Source: Apodemus sylvaticus (lineage: Eukaryota; Chordata; Mammalia; Rodentia; Muridae). Taken from it: a DNA stretch of 64,000 nt. The notes beneath the pieces were generated by a model. It was not told where the DNA came from. It worked only from the letters and a program-made list of their open reading frames with translations, and ran no database searches. The first letter of the stretch is position 1. Each line of letters starts with the position of its first letter. Positions 23,366-36,200 of this stretch are shown one piece after another. The stretch lies in assembly GCF_947179515.1 (NCBI RefSeq), contig NC_067477.1, forward strand, positions 78,006,640-78,070,639, read 5' to 3'. Position numbers and translations under genes: made by a program.

Positions 23366-25620
23366 AATTAGGCTCATGTCTATCAACCTGAACAATAGTT
23401 AGATCTAAGGGAATCAAAGACAACAATTTGAAAATTTAGAAACTTCTAGAAGAACATGCAGGCAGTATCCTACCTACATGGTATTGATGAAGGAAGGAAA
23501 TTTCAGACTAGGACTCCAGTCAGCCAGGAATTGAGGCCAAAATAGACAACTGGGACCCCCCAACAAAACTAAAAACTTCTAAACCGCTAAGAAAACACTC
23601 AATTGAGAGAAGAAGAAACCCACCAAATGACAGAAATCTTTGCTAGATATACAACCAAAGAAGGATTAATAGCCAGAAAATACAAAGAAATCCCCCTCCA
23701 AAAAACAAACAAGCAAACAACAACAAAACAACCTAAAAGAAACAAAATAGGATAGAAGCTCTAAGGAGAGGGTTCTCAATAAAAGTAAAAAACAAATACC
23801 TCAAAAAGTGTTCATTATCATTAGCAGTTACAACATATGCAAATAAAAACAAAGTGAGGTCTTAGCTGGCCCCAGTTTAAACACAAAGAGCAACACAACC
23901 ATTGGTAAGAAATGCTGGAAAAAAGCTGTAGGCAAAAGAGAACCCTCGTTCATTATTGGTGGACTGCAATCTGGTGCCTCCACTCTGGAAAGTAGTATGG
24001 AGAATTCCCAAAGACACTAAAAATAAATCTGCCATATGACTCAGCCCCTGGCACATACCCAAACCACTCACTACCTCACTTCAGAGACACTTGCTCATCC
24101 ATGTTCAAAGCTGTCCTATTCACAATAGATAGGAATTTGAAACAATCTCTATGTCCTGCCACTGATAGATAATGAAAATGAGGTACATGTATACTCTGGA
24201 ATATTATTAAGCTGTAAAGAAAAATGTAAATCAAATCATAAACTTTTGTAGGTAAATGAATAGAATTAGAAAAGATTACATTGAGTGAGGTAGCCCAGAC
24301 AGAAGAAGCATTGCATGTCTTCTCTCATTGGAGACTAGCTACAAATCTTCAGATGTGAGTGCATAATCTGTAGTAACAGAAGCTAGGAAAATAAAATGGG
24401 ATTATTGCCATGATAGGAAATTTAGGAAGAAATCTGATCATGGAAATAAAACAGAGGCTCTTCAGAGAAGGGAGAGAATAAATACAGAAGAAGGGAGAGG
24501 AGTGAAAAGAGGAATAACAGGATATAGAATAGAGTGATCTAATATGGGAAATGGGAAAGAGGCTTCTTTAGGTACAGTTAAAGGCACTCACATGTTAGCG
24601 GTAACCAACAACTGTATAACTGGACTTAAAGCATTATCATCTGGATGAAAATCATGTCTGGTACTAGAAACCTAGCCAATTTCCTGGAACTAATAAGATC
24701 ATGGATCTCAGAAGAGAATATACTACTGCCATTTTGCTAAACCAGCATAACTCCTAACAACATTCTCAATATTACACTTCACCCACAGAATAATGTAACT
24801 ATCAGTTCTCATCAAAGAAGCTTCTCTTCATAGTAGATGAAAACCATCACAAAGAACCACAGCGAACAACTGGACATAATGCTGAGATCAATGGATCACA
24901 GGATACCCAGTTTCAATTCATACATATATATATCGCACTCCAAAACAGGCGTGGTGGTGCATGCCTGTAATCCCAGCACTTGGGAGGCAGAGGCAAGCAG
25001 ATTTCTGAGTTCGAGGCCATCCTGGTCTACAGAGAGAGAGTTCCAGGACAGCCAGGGCTACTCAGAGAAACCCTGTCTCAAAAAACCTATATATATATAA
25101 CACATTCCTGTATCAATGGCTCAAGGCACATTATGGAAGAGGGAGTTGAATAGTGTAAGCTCAGAATACCAGGATGCCTATTGTGAAACATTATTCTATA
25201 TGGATGTGTACATAAATGAGATATGAACAATAGTAATATCAAAAGATGACACCAATTATGCAAGAGGGAAAAATCTCATGGGATCCCACCGCTAAAGAAC
25301 ACTACAGTCAACTAAATGGCCACGGAAGGAATTAGCCTCTCTTTGGGATCAGTCCCCTAACAACTGGTTATGCAAACCAAAATGATCAGCCCCAAAACTA
25401 TTACATATAATAGATTCAGCATGTGCATGTATCCATGTATTCATGTATACATATATACACACATACATAGACAGAAATAATAACTGAAGAAAGGGGTGTT
25501 ATATAGAAGTGAAGGAGAGGAATTGAAAGAATTAGTGGGAGGGGATTTGAGGGTCTTTGAGGGAAGAAATAGAAAGGGGAAGGTGATATTTGATGTAATC
25601 ATAATTTATTAAAAATGCAC
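23366..25620 (+). pseudogene. Old L1 3' half, plus strand (ORF2 C-terminus and 3'UTR)
   Basis: Diverged ORF2 C-terminal sequence (23400-24350, ending in words like 'gaatagaattagaaaagat' and 'gaggtagcccagacag'), then a long 3'UTR to about 25620. It is riddled with stops and interrupted by a B1 (24944-25088). It is more diverged than the minus-strand L1s, so an older family; subfamily not determined. Confidence 0.75.
24944..25088 (+). mobile_element. B1 SINE inside old L1 3'UTR
   Basis: ACAGGCGTGGTGGTGCATGC through 'cctgtaatcccagcacttgg' to 'ccctgtctcaaaaaac' is a full B1. It lies between TATATA-rich flanks that may be a target duplication (about 24920-24933 and 25089-25099). Confidence 0.9.
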
Positions 25621-25777
25621 AAAATTGAAAAGAGAGAATATAGAAGAGAGGAGGAAAGGCCTGCCCAAGTTTTCTATGCAAAATTCTCTCGGATGAAGAG
25701 AATGTTATTTTTCAGAATTTCTGCTTGAATCCCTGAGCTAGCAACAGGCTGTTGGTAACAAAGAGTGTGTCTATACT

Positions 25778-27200
25778 TTCAGGCAGTTCTTTTTTTTTTA
25801 TTATTCGATATAATTTATTTACATTTCAAATGATTTCCCCTTTTCTAGCCCCCAACTCCCCGAAAGTCCCATAAGCCCCCTTCTCTTCCCCTATCCTCCC
25901 ACCCACCCCTTCCCACTTCCCCGTTCTGGTTTTGCCGAATACTGCTTCACTGAGTCTTTCCAGAACTAGGAGCCACTCCTCCTTTCTTCTTGTACCTCAT
26001 TTGATGTGTGGATTATGTTTTGGGTATTCCAGTTTTCTAGGTTAATAACCACTTATTAGTGAGTGCATACCATGATTCACCTTTTGAGTCTGGGTTACCT
26101 CACTTAGTATGATGTTCTCTAGCTCCATCCATTTGCCTAAGAATTTCATGAATTCATTGTTTCTAATGGCTGAATAGTACTCCATTGTGTAGATATACCA
26201 CATTTTTTGCATCCACTCTTCTGTCGAGGGATACCTGGGTTCTTTCCAGCATCTGGCAATTATAAATAGGGCTGCTATGAACTTAGTAGAGCATGTATCC
26301 TTATTACATGGTGGGGAATCCTCTGGGTATATGCCCAGGAGTGGTATAGCAGGATCTTCTGGAAGTGAGGTGCCCAGTTTTCGGAGGAACCACCAGACTG
26401 ATTTCCAGAGTGGTTGTACCAATTTGCAACCCCATCAGCAGTGGAGGAGTGTTCCTCTTTCTCCACACCCTCTCCAACACCTGCTGTCTCCTGAATTTTT
26501 AATCTTAACCATTCTGACTGGTGTAAGATGAAATCTTAGGGTTGTTTTGATTTGCATTTCCCTAATGACTAATGAAGTTGAGCATTTTTTAAGATGCTTC
26601 TCCACCATCCAAAGTTCTTCAGGTGAGAATTCTTTGTTTAACTCTGTACCCCATTTTTTAATAGAGTTGTTCGGTTTTCTGGAGTCTAACTTCTTGAGTT
26701 CTTTATATATATTGGATATTATCCCTCTATCTGATGTAGGATTGGTGAAGATCTTTTCCCAATTTGTTGGTTGCCGATTTGTCCTCTTGATGGTGTCCTT
26801 TGCCTTACAGAAACTTTGTAATTTTATGAGGTCCCATTTGTCAATTCTTGCTCTTAGAGCATACGCTATTGGTGTTCTGTTCAGAAACTTTCTCCCTGTA
26901 CCGATGTCCTCAAGGGTCTTCCCCAGTTTCTTTTCTATTAGCTTCAGAGTGTCTGGCTTTATGTGGAGGTCCTTGATCCATTTGGATTTGAGCTTAGTAA
27001 AAGGAGACAAGGATGGATCAATTCGCATTCTTCTGCATGCTGACCTCCAGTTGAACCAGCACCATTTGTTGAAAAGGCTATCTTTTTTCCATTGGATGTT
27101 TTCAGCCTCTTTTGTCGAGGATCAAGTGGCCATAAGTGTGTGGGTTCATTTCTGGATCTTCAATCCTGTTCCATTGATCCTCCTGTTCAGGCAGATCTTT
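25778..27200 (-). mobile_element. 5'-truncated L1 with 15-bp target duplication
   Basis: L1 3' end of the younger murine type on the minus strand (25793-27185), with poly(A) seen as T-run at 25788-25800 and truncation within ORF2. Flanked by TTCAGGCAGTTCTTT (25778-25792) and TTCAGGCAGATCTTT (27186-27200), one mismatch. Very similar to 33010-34395 of the young L1, so a fairly recent insertion. Confidence 0.95.
26042..27185 (-). pseudogene. L1 ORF2 C-terminal fragment
   Basis: About 380 codons from the region after the RT core to the normal ORF2 stop (26042). Two reading pieces (27028-26435 and 26422-26042) show a frame break near 26430. It lacks endonuclease and RT domains because of 5' truncation, so it cannot act. 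Codons read 'YPSTEEWMQKMWYIYTMEYY', a conserved C-terminal segment of murine L1 ORF2. Confidence 0.9.
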
Positions 27201-27690
27201 ACCAGCCATTGGTGGGATAAACAGAGCCTGTGTTGCTCAGATGAACAGCACAGGTGTCACAGAACATAGGAATTATTCCCCATCTCCATCATATAATCTC
27301 CCTGTATTCTACTTACAGAAGGTGCTGATCTATAGACATGTACATTTTGTGAAGAAATTTCAAGATCAAATTATCATTTACCAAGAAAGGACGTGTGACA
27401 CTGCTAATGTCACTATGTATATGTTCATGGATACCCAATATTTCTTGGGGAGGGTTTATCAAGGTCTTTGTATATGCTAGCAAACCCCTCCCCCCACACA
27501 CACTGTGGAGTCACATGCCCAGCCTGGTACTTTTTTAACTTTAAATTTATTATGTTTTACCATACAGTAAGAAGTACTGTATATTTTTCTTAGATATTTG
27601 TGTTGTTTTTACTTCTGTTATTGCAGAACTATTCTGAATGTTTTAAAATGACTTTTAATATTTTCAAATTAATAACATTCTAGTTAATAA
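27201..27690. other. Unassigned spacer
   Basis: No gene or repeat recognised. A C-rich run lies at about 27486-27500. Confidence 0.4.
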
Positions 27691-27902
27691 CTACTGTGAT
27701 CAGCTGGGCAGTGGTGGCCCACACCTGTAATCCCAGCACCCTGGGAGGCAGAGACAGGTGGATTTCTGAGTTCCAGGCCAGCCTGGTCTACAGAGTGAGT
27801 TCCAGGACAGCCAGGGCTATACAGAGAAACCCTGTCTCGAAAAAACCAAAATCTGTAAATAAAAAAAAAAAAACCCAAAAACAAAACAAAAACCTACTGT
27901 GA
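27691..27902 (+). mobile_element. B1 SINE with 9-bp target duplication
   Basis: Full B1 body from about 27701 to 27850 with an A-rich tail. CTACTGTGA at 27691-27699 and 27894-27902 flanks it. 'CCTGTAATCCCAGCACCCTG' is its central word. Confidence 0.9.
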
Positions 27903-27967
27903 CCTATGTTACTAATACTAAATATGTTTCAGCATTTCTTTGACAAATTAAAACCCAAGAAGCTGTA

Positions 27968-28081
27968 GCATGGAGGAAGTATACACATTTAATCCCAGCA
28001 CTCAGGAGTCAGAGGCAGATTTCTTTGAGATTGAGGTCAGTCATTTCCTACATTGTGAGGAAAGCTATGTCGCTGTAGAAA

Positions 28082-28082
<1 letters not shown>
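27968..28082 (+). mobile_element. Diverged B1-like SINE next to CT microsatellite
   Basis: 'cacatttaatcccagcactc', 'gaggcagatttctttgagat' in B1 order, but many changes. Its tail end runs directly into the CT tract. Confidence 0.65.
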
Positions 28083-28136
<54 letters not shown>

Positions 28137-28178
28137 TTGTGTCTCTCTTTCTCTCTGCATGTGTCTCTGTCTCTCTTT
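28083..28178. repeat. (CT)n microsatellite, left half of a split tract
   Basis: Pure CT to 28132, then CT-rich imperfect sequence to the L1 tail at 28179. The other half lies at 41420-41515, with the old L1 between them. Confidence 0.95.
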
Positions 28179-28217
<39 letters not shown>

Positions 28218-28461
28218 TTTTCTATATTCTTTGTTTACATTTCAAATGATTTTCCCTTTCCCGGTTCCCCCCTCCACAGAAGTCCTATAAGCCCTCTTCC
28301 CTCCACCCATTATTCAAACAAGCCCCTCCTTCTTCTCTGTCCTGTTACTTCCCTACAATGATGGATCAAACCTTTCCAGGAACAGGGACCTACCTCTCCT
28401 TCCTTCTTCTTGGGAATCGTTTGATATGCGAATTGTGTCTTGGGTATTCAGAACTTCTGGG
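28179..28461 (-). mobile_element. 3'UTR and tail of old full-length L1
   Basis: The tail is now (TTTA)n on the plus strand (28179-28220), followed by 3'UTR. It is of an older type than that of the young L1. Confidence 0.9.
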
Positions 28462-31400
28462 CTAATATCCACTTATCAGTGACTTCATTCCATGTGTGTT
28501 CTTTTGTGATTGGGTTACCTCACTTAAGATAATTTCCATTTGCAACCATTTGCCTAAGAACTTCATGAATTCATTGTTTTTAATTGGAGAGTAGTATTTC
28601 ATTGTGTAAATATACCACATTGTCTGAATCCATTCCTCCATTGAGAAACATCTGGGCTTTCCAGCTTCTAGCTATTACAAATAAGCTGCTATGAACATAG
28701 TGGAACATGTGTCCTTACTACATGCCGGGGAATCCTCTGGGTATATGCCCAGGAGTGGTATAGCAGGGTCCTCCGGAAGTGTCATGCCCAGCTTTCTGAG
28801 GAACCGCCAGAACGATTTCCCTAGTGATTGTACTAACTTGCATTCCCACCAACAGTGGAGGAGTGTTCCTCTTTCACCACATCCTCGTCAACACCTGTTA
28901 TCTCCTGAATTTTTAATCTTAGCCATTCTGACTGGTGTGAGGTGAAATCTCAGGTTTGTTTTGATTTGCATTTCCCTAATTACTAATAATGCTGGACAAT
29001 TCTTAAGGTGATTTTCAGCCATTCAAAGTTCTTCAGGTGAAAATTGTTTAGCTCTGTACCCCATTTTTAATAGGGTTATTTAGTTCTCTGGAGTCTAACT
29101 TCTTGAGTTCTTTGTATATATTGTGTATTAGCCCTCTCTCGGATGTAGGGTTGGTGAAGATCTTTTCCCAATTTGTTGGTTGCCATTTTGTCTTTTGACG
29201 GTGTCCTTTGCCTTATAGAAACTTTGTAATTTTATGAGGTCCCATTTGTCGATTCTTGATCTTAGAGCATAAGCTATTAGTGTTCTGTTCAGGAACTTTT
29301 CCCCTGTGCCCATGTCCTCAAGGGTCTTCCCCAGTTTCTATCAGTTTCAGTGTGTCTGGTTTTATGTGGTGGTCCTTGATCCACTTGGAGTTGAGCTTAG
29401 TACAAGGAGATAAGAATGAATCAATTTGCATTCTTCTGCATGCTGACCTCCAGTTGAGCCAGCATCATTTATTGAAAAGGCTATCTTTTTTCCACTAGAT
29501 ATTTTTAGCTCCTTTGTCAAAGATCAAGTGACCATAGGTGTGTGGGGTCATTTCTGGGTCTTCAATCCTATTCCATTGGTCTACCTGCCTGTCACTGTAC
29601 CAATGCCATACAGTTTTTAACACTACTGCTCTGTAGTCCTGCTTGAGGTCTGGGATGCTGATTCCCCCTGAAGTTCCTTTACTTTTGAGAATAGTTTTAA
29701 CTATCCTGGGTTTTTTGTTATTCCAGATGAATTTGAGAATTGCTCTTTCTAACTCTATGCTGAACTGAGTTGGGATTTTGATTAGGATTGCATTGAATCT
29801 GTATATTGCTTTAGGCAAGATGGTCATTTTTACTATATTAATCCTGCCAATCCACAAGCATGGAAGATTTTTCCATTTTCTGAGGTCTTCTTCGATTCCC
29901 TTCTTCAGAGACATGAAGTTCTTGTCATACAGATCTTTCACTTGTTTGGTTAGAGTCACACCAAGATACTTTATATTGTTTGTGACTATTGTGAAGGGTG
30001 TCATTTCCCTACTTTCTTTCTCAGCTTGCTTATCCTTTGAGTATAGGAAGGCTACTGATTTTCTTGACTTGATTTTATATCTGGCCACTTTGCTGAAGTT
30101 GTTTATCAGCTGTAGGAGTTCTCTGTTGCAGTTTTTTTGGGTCACTTAAGTATATAATCATATCATCTGCAAATAGTGATAGTGTGACTTCTTCCTTTCC
30201 AATTTGTATCCCTTTGATCTCCCTGTGTTGCCTAATTGCTCCGGCTAGAACTTCAAGTACTATACTGAAAAGATATGAAGAGAGGGGGCAGCCTTGTCTA
30301 GTCCCTGATTTTAGTGGGATTGCACCAAGTTTCTCTCCATTTAGTTTGATGTTGGCTACTGGTTTGTTGTATATTGCTTTTACTATGTTTAGGTATGGGC
30401 CTTGAATTCCTGTTCTTTACAAGACCTTTAGCATGAAAAGATGCTGAATTTTGTCAGATGCTTTTTCAGCATCTAATGAAATGACCATGTGGTTTTTTCC
30501 TTGAGTTTGTTTATGTAGGAGATTTCATTGATGGATTTTCATATATTGCACAATCCCTGCCTCCCTGGGATGAAGCCTATGTGATCATGGTGAATCATAG
30601 TTTTGATGTGTTCTTGGATTCGGTTGGCAAGAATTTTGTTGAGTATTTTTCCATCGATATTCATAAGGGAAATTGGCCTGAAGTTCTCTTTCTTTGTTGG
30701 ATCTTTGTTTGGTTTTGGTATCAGCGTAATTGTGGCTTCATAGAACTGAGTTGGGTAGTGTTCCTTCTGTTTCTATTTTGTGGAATAGTTTGAAGAGTAT
30801 TGGTGTTAGGTCTTCTTTGAAGGTCTGATAGAAGTCTGCACTAAAACCATCTGTTTCTGTGCTTTTTTTGGTAGACTTTCTATGACCCCTTCTATTTCTT
30901 TAGAGGTTATGGAACTGTTTAGATGATCTATTTGATCCTGATTTAATTTTGGTATTTGGTATCTGTCTAGGAAATTGTACATTTCCTTCAGATTTCCCAG
31001 TTGTGTTGAGTATAGGCTTTTATAGTAAGATACAATGTTTTTTTTTTAATTTCCTCAGATTCTGTTGTATCTACTTTTTCATTTCTAAGTTTCTTAATTT
31101 GAATACTGTCTCTGTGCCCTTTGGTTAATCTGGCTAAGGGTTTATCTATCGTGTTGATTTTCTCAAAGAACCAGCTCCTGGTTTTGTTGATTCTTTGTAT
31201 GGTTCTCTTTGTTTCTACTTGATTGATTTCAGCCCTGAGTTTGATGATTTCCTGTCTTTCTACTCCTCCTGGATGAATTAGCTTCTTTTTGTTCCATGGC
31301 TTTTAGGTGTGCCATTACGCTGCTAGGGTATGCTCTCTCCAATTTCTTTTTAGAGGCACTCAGGGCTATGAGATTTCCTCTTAACATTGCTTTCATTGTG

Positions 31401-31717
31401 TCCCATTTGGGTATGTTGTGCCTTCATTTTCATTAAATTCTAAAAAGTCTTTGATTTCTTTATTTCTTCTTTGGCCAAGGTATCATTTTTCAACCTCCAT
31501 GTATATGTGGGCTTTCTGTTGTTTTTGTTGCTATTGAAGACCACCTTTACTCCATAGTGATCTAATTGGAGGCATGGGATTAGTTCGATCTTCTTACCCT
31601 TGTTGAGGTCTGTCTTATGACCAATTATATGGTCGATTTTGGAGAAGGTACCATAAGATGCTCAGAAACAGGTATATTCTTTTGCTTTAGGATGAAACGT
31701 TTTTTACATATGTGTAT

Positions 31718-31811
<94 letters not shown>

Positions 31812-32335
31812 AATGCAATTGATCCAATGCTTCAATTAGTTTCACCATGTCCCTGTTTAGTTTCTGTTTTCCTGATCAGTCCATTGAGAGTGGAGTGTTG
31901 AAGTGGCCCACAATTATTGTGTTAGGTGCAATGTGTGCTTTGAGCTTTAAAGTTTCTTTTAAGAATGAAGGTGCCCTTGCATTTGGAGCATAGATGTTCA
32001 GAATGGAGAGTTCTTCTCAGTGGATTTTTTTCCCTTGTCCAGTAAGAAGCAACCTTCTGTGTCTCTTTTGATGACTTTAGGTTGAAAGTCACTTTTATCT
32101 GATATTAGATTGACTACTCTGCCTTGTTTCCTAAGACCATTTGCTTGTAAAGTTGTTTTCCAGCCTTTTATTTTGAGGTAGTGCCTGTCTTTGACTCTGA
32201 GGTATGTTTCCTGCAAGTACCAAAACGTAGGGTCCTGTTTACATATCCAGTCTGTTAGTCTATGTCTTTTTACTGGAGAATTGATTCCATTGATGTTAAG
32301 AGATATTAAGGAATAGTGATTATTACCTCCTGTCA
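28462..32335 (-). pseudogene. Old L1 ORF2 pseudogene
   Basis: Endonuclease-reverse transcriptase frame of about 1,290 codons, from a start near 32335 to the stop TAG at 28462-28464. Recognisable parts are the N-terminal endonuclease (32335-31900, 'SLISLNINGINSPVKRHRLT'), linker, RT-thumb region (30145-29495) and C-terminus. It has many stops and frameshifts, and a TC/TG microsatellite (31721-31810) interrupts the endonuclease. Function is lost. Expected role if intact: nick target DNA and prime reverse transcription. Confidence 0.9.
31721..31810. repeat. Compound (TC)n(TG)n microsatellite inside old L1 ORF2
   Basis: TC for about 40 bp then TG for about 50 bp. At this site the young L1 has only a short TATATATATC stretch (36535-36548), so the tract expanded after insertion. 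Confidence 0.97.
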
Positions 32336-32397
32336 TTTTTGATGTTATTTTTGTGTTTGGGTGATTGTCTTCGTTTGGGTTTGATGAATGAAGTTTA

Positions 32398-32993
32398 CTA
32401 TCTTGCTGTTTCCAGGGTGTAGTTTCCCTCCTTGTATTGGTGTTTTCCACCTATTATCCTTAGTTGGGCTGGGTTTGTGGAAAGATACTGTGTAAATTTG
32501 GTTTTATCATGGGATAACTTGTTTTCTCCATCTACGGTGATTGAGAGTTTTTCTGGGTATAGTAGTCTTGGGTGGCATTTGTGTTCTCTTAGAGTTTGTA
32601 TGAGATCTTCCCAGGATCTTCTAGCTTTCATGGTCTCTGGTGAGAAGTTGGTGCAATTCTGATAGGTCTTCCTTTATATGTTACTTGGCCTTTTTCTCTT
32701 ACTGCTCTAAATATTCTTTCTTTGTTTAGTACATTAGGGATTTTGATTATTATGTGACAGGAGGTATTTCTGTTCGGGTCCAGTCTGTTTGGAATTCTGT
32801 AGGCTTCCTGTATATTCATGGGCAATTCTCTCTTTAGGATAGCGAAGTTTTCTTCCATAATTTTGTTGAAGATATTTGCTGGCCCTTTATGTTGTAAATC
32901 TTCGCTCTTATCTATACCTATAATCCTTAGGTTTGATCTTCTCATTGTGTCCTGGATTTCCTGGAGGTTTTGGGTTACAAGCTTTTTGATTTT
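32398..32993 (-). pseudogene. Old L1 ORF1, C-terminal part
   Basis: RNA-binding and C-terminal domains of ORF1p in two frames (32945-32628 and 32631-32398). It is cut off upstream by the young L1 at 32994. The N-terminal part lies at 39623-40226. The words 'FTQYLSTNPA' and 'IFNKIMEENF' occur as in the young ORF1. ORF1p is the L1 RNA-binding chaperone; this copy cannot be made. Confidence 0.9.
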
Positions 32994-33256
32994 TGTATTT
33001 TCTTTTTTTTTTTTATTCGATATAATTTATTTACATTTCAAATGATTTCCCCTTTTCTAGCCCCCCCCCACTCCCCGAAAGTCCCATAAGCCCCCTTCTC
33101 TTCCCCTGTTCTCCCTCCCACCCCTTCCCAGTTCCCCGATCTGGTTTTGCCGAATACTGTTTCACTGAGTCTTTCCAGAACCAGGGACCATTCCTCCTTT
33201 CTTCTTGTATCTCATTTGATGTGTGGATTATGTTTTGGGTATTCCAGTTTTCTAGG

Positions 33257-36200
33257 TTAATAACCACTTATTAGTGAGTGCATACCATGATTCACCTTTT
33301 GAGTCTGGGTTACCTCACTTAGTATGATGTTCTCTAGCTCCATCCATTTGCCTAAGAATTTCATGAATTCATTGTTTCTAATGGCTGAATAGTACTCCGT
33401 TGGGTAGATATACCACATTTTTTGCATCCACTCTTCTGTTGAGGGATACCTGGGTTCTTTCCAGCATCTGGCAATTATAAATAGGGCTGCTATGAACATA
33501 GTAGAGCATGTATCCTTATTACATGGTGGGGAATCCTCTGGGTATATGCCCAGGAGTGGTATAGCAGGATCTTCTGGAAGTGAGGTGCCCAGTTTTCAGA
33601 GGAACCGCCAGACTGATTTCCAGAGTGGTTGTACCAATTTGCAACCCCACCAGCAGTGGAGGAGTGTTCCTCTTTCTCCACACCCTCTCCAACACCTGCT
33701 GTCTCCTGAATTTTTAATCTTAGCCATTCTGACTGGTGTAAGATGAAATCTTAGGGTTGTTTTCATTTGCATTTCCCTAATGACTAATGAAGTTGAGCAT
33801 TTTTTAAGATGCTTCTCCGCCATCCGAAGTTCTTCAGGTGAGAATTCTTTGTTTAACTCTGTACCCCATTTTTTAATAGGGTTGTTCGGTTTTCTGGAGT
33901 CTAACTTCTTGAGTTCTTTATATATATTGGATATTAGCCCTCTGATGTAGGATTGGTGAAGATCTTTTCCCAATTTGTTGGTTGCCGATCTGTCCTCTTG
34001 ATGGTGTCCTTTGCCTTACAGAAACTCTGTAACCTTATGAGGTCCCATTTGTCAATTCTTGCTCTTAGAGCATACGCTATTGGTGTTCTGTTCAGAAATT
34101 TTCTCCCTGTACCGATGTCCTCAAGGGTCTTCCCCAGTTTCTTTTCTATTAGCTTCAGAGTGTCTGGCTTGATGTGGAGGTCCTTGAGACATTTGGATTT
34201 GAGCTTAGTACAAGGAGACAAGGATGAATCAATTCGCATTCTTCTGCATGCTGACCTCCAGTTGAACCAGCACCATTTGTTAAAAAGGCTATTTTTTTTC
34301 CATTGGATGTTTTCAGCCTCTTTGTCGAGGATCAAGTGGCCATAGGTGTGTGGGTTCATTTCTGGATCTTCAATCCTGTTCCATTGATCCTCCTGCCTGT
34401 CACTGTACCAATACCATGCAGTTTTTAGCACTATTGCTCTGTAGTATTGCTTGAGGTCAGGGATACTGATTCCCCCAGATTTTCTTTTGTTGCTGAGAAT
34501 AGTTTTAGCTATCCTGGGTTTTTTGTTGTTCCAGATGAATTTGATAATTGCTCTTTCTAACTCTGTGAAGAATTGAGTTGGGATTTTGATGGGTATTGCA
34601 TTCAATCTGTATATTGCTTTTGGCAAAATGGCCATTTTAACTATATTGATTCTACCGATCCATGAGCATGGGAGGTTTTCCCATTTTTTGAGGTCTTCTT
34701 CCATTTCCTTCTTCAGAGTCTTGAAGTTCTTGTCATACAGATCTTTCACATGTTTGGTAAGAGTCACGCCAAGATACTTTATACTGTTTGTGGCTATTTT
34801 GAAGGGGGTCATTTCCCTAATTTCTTTCTCAGCCTGCTTATCCTTTGAGTATAGGAAGGCCACTGATTTGCTTGAGTTGATTTTATAACCTGCCACTTTG
34901 CTGAACTTGTTTATCAGCTGTAGGAGCTCTCTAGTGGAGTTCTTTGGGTCACTTAGGTAGACGATCATGTCGTCTGCAAATAATGATAGTTTGACTTCCT
35001 CCTTTCCAATTTGTATCCCTTTGACCTCCTTATGTTGTCGAATTGCCCGAGCTAGTACCTCAAGTACAATATTGAAAAGATAAGGAGAAAGGGGGCAGCC
35101 TTGTCTGGTCCCTGATTTCAGTGGGATTGCTTCAAGTTTCTCTCCATTTAGTTTGATGCTGGCTACCGGTTTGCTGTATATTGCTTTTACTATGTTTAGG
35201 TATGGGCCTTGAATTCCTGTTCTCTCCAAGACTTTAAGCATGAAAGGATGCTGAATTTTGTCAAATGCTTTTTCAGCATCCAATGAAATGACCATGTGGT
35301 TTTTTTCTTTGAGTTTGTTTATGTAGTGGATTGTATTGATGGATTTCCGTATATTGAACCAACCCTGCATTCCCGGGATAAAGCCTACTTGATCATGGTG
35401 GATGATCGTTTTGATGTGTTCTTGGATTCGGTTGGCAAGAATTTTATTGAGTATTTTTGCATCGATGTTCATAAGGGAAACTGGTCTGAAGTTCTCTTTC
35501 TTTGTTGGATCTTTGTGTGGCTTTGGTATCAGCGTAATTGTGGCTTCGTAGAAGGAATTGGGTAGTGTTCCTTCTGTTTCTATTTTGTGGAATAGTTTGA
35601 AGAGTATTGGTGTTAACTCTTCTTTGAAGGTCTGGTAGAATTGTGCACTGAAACCATCTGGTCCTGTGCTTTTTTTGGTTGGAAGACTTTCTATGACTCC
35701 TTCTATTTCTTTAGGCTTTATGGGACTGTTTAGATGGTCTCATTGGTCCTGATTTTATTTTGGTATTTGGTATCTGTCAAGGAAATTGTCCATTTCCTCC
35801 AGAATCTCCAGTTGTGTTGAGTACAGGCTCTTGTAGTAGGATCTGATGATTTTTTGGATTTCCTCAGTTTCCGTTGTTATATCTCCCTTTTCATTTCTAA
35901 GTTTGTTAATTTGGATACTTTCTCTGTGCCCTTTGGTCAGTCTGGCTAAGGGTTTATCTATCTTGTTGATTTTCTCAAAGAACCAGCTCCTGGTTTTGTT
36001 GATTTTTTTGTATGGTTCTCTTTGTTTCTATTTGATTGATTTCGGCCCTGAGTTTGATGATTTCCTGCCTTCTACTCCTCCTGGGTGAAATAGCTTCTTT
36101 TTGTTCTAGGGCTTTCAGGTGTGTCATTAAGCTGGTAATGTATGCTCTCTCCATTTTCTTTTTGGAGGCACTCAGGGCTATGAGTTTTCCTCTTAGCACT

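Noticed and set aside
26547..27269. 240-codon plus-strand ORF
   Set aside because: It is the antisense shadow of L1 ORF2 on the minus strand; the same holds for other plus-strand ORFs at 29778-30149, 33953-34345 and 34586-34888.
28083..28132. CRISPR-like or telomere-like repeat arrays
   Set aside because: All short tandem tracts are simple microsatellites. No spacer-repeat alternation and no TTAGGG arrays were seen.
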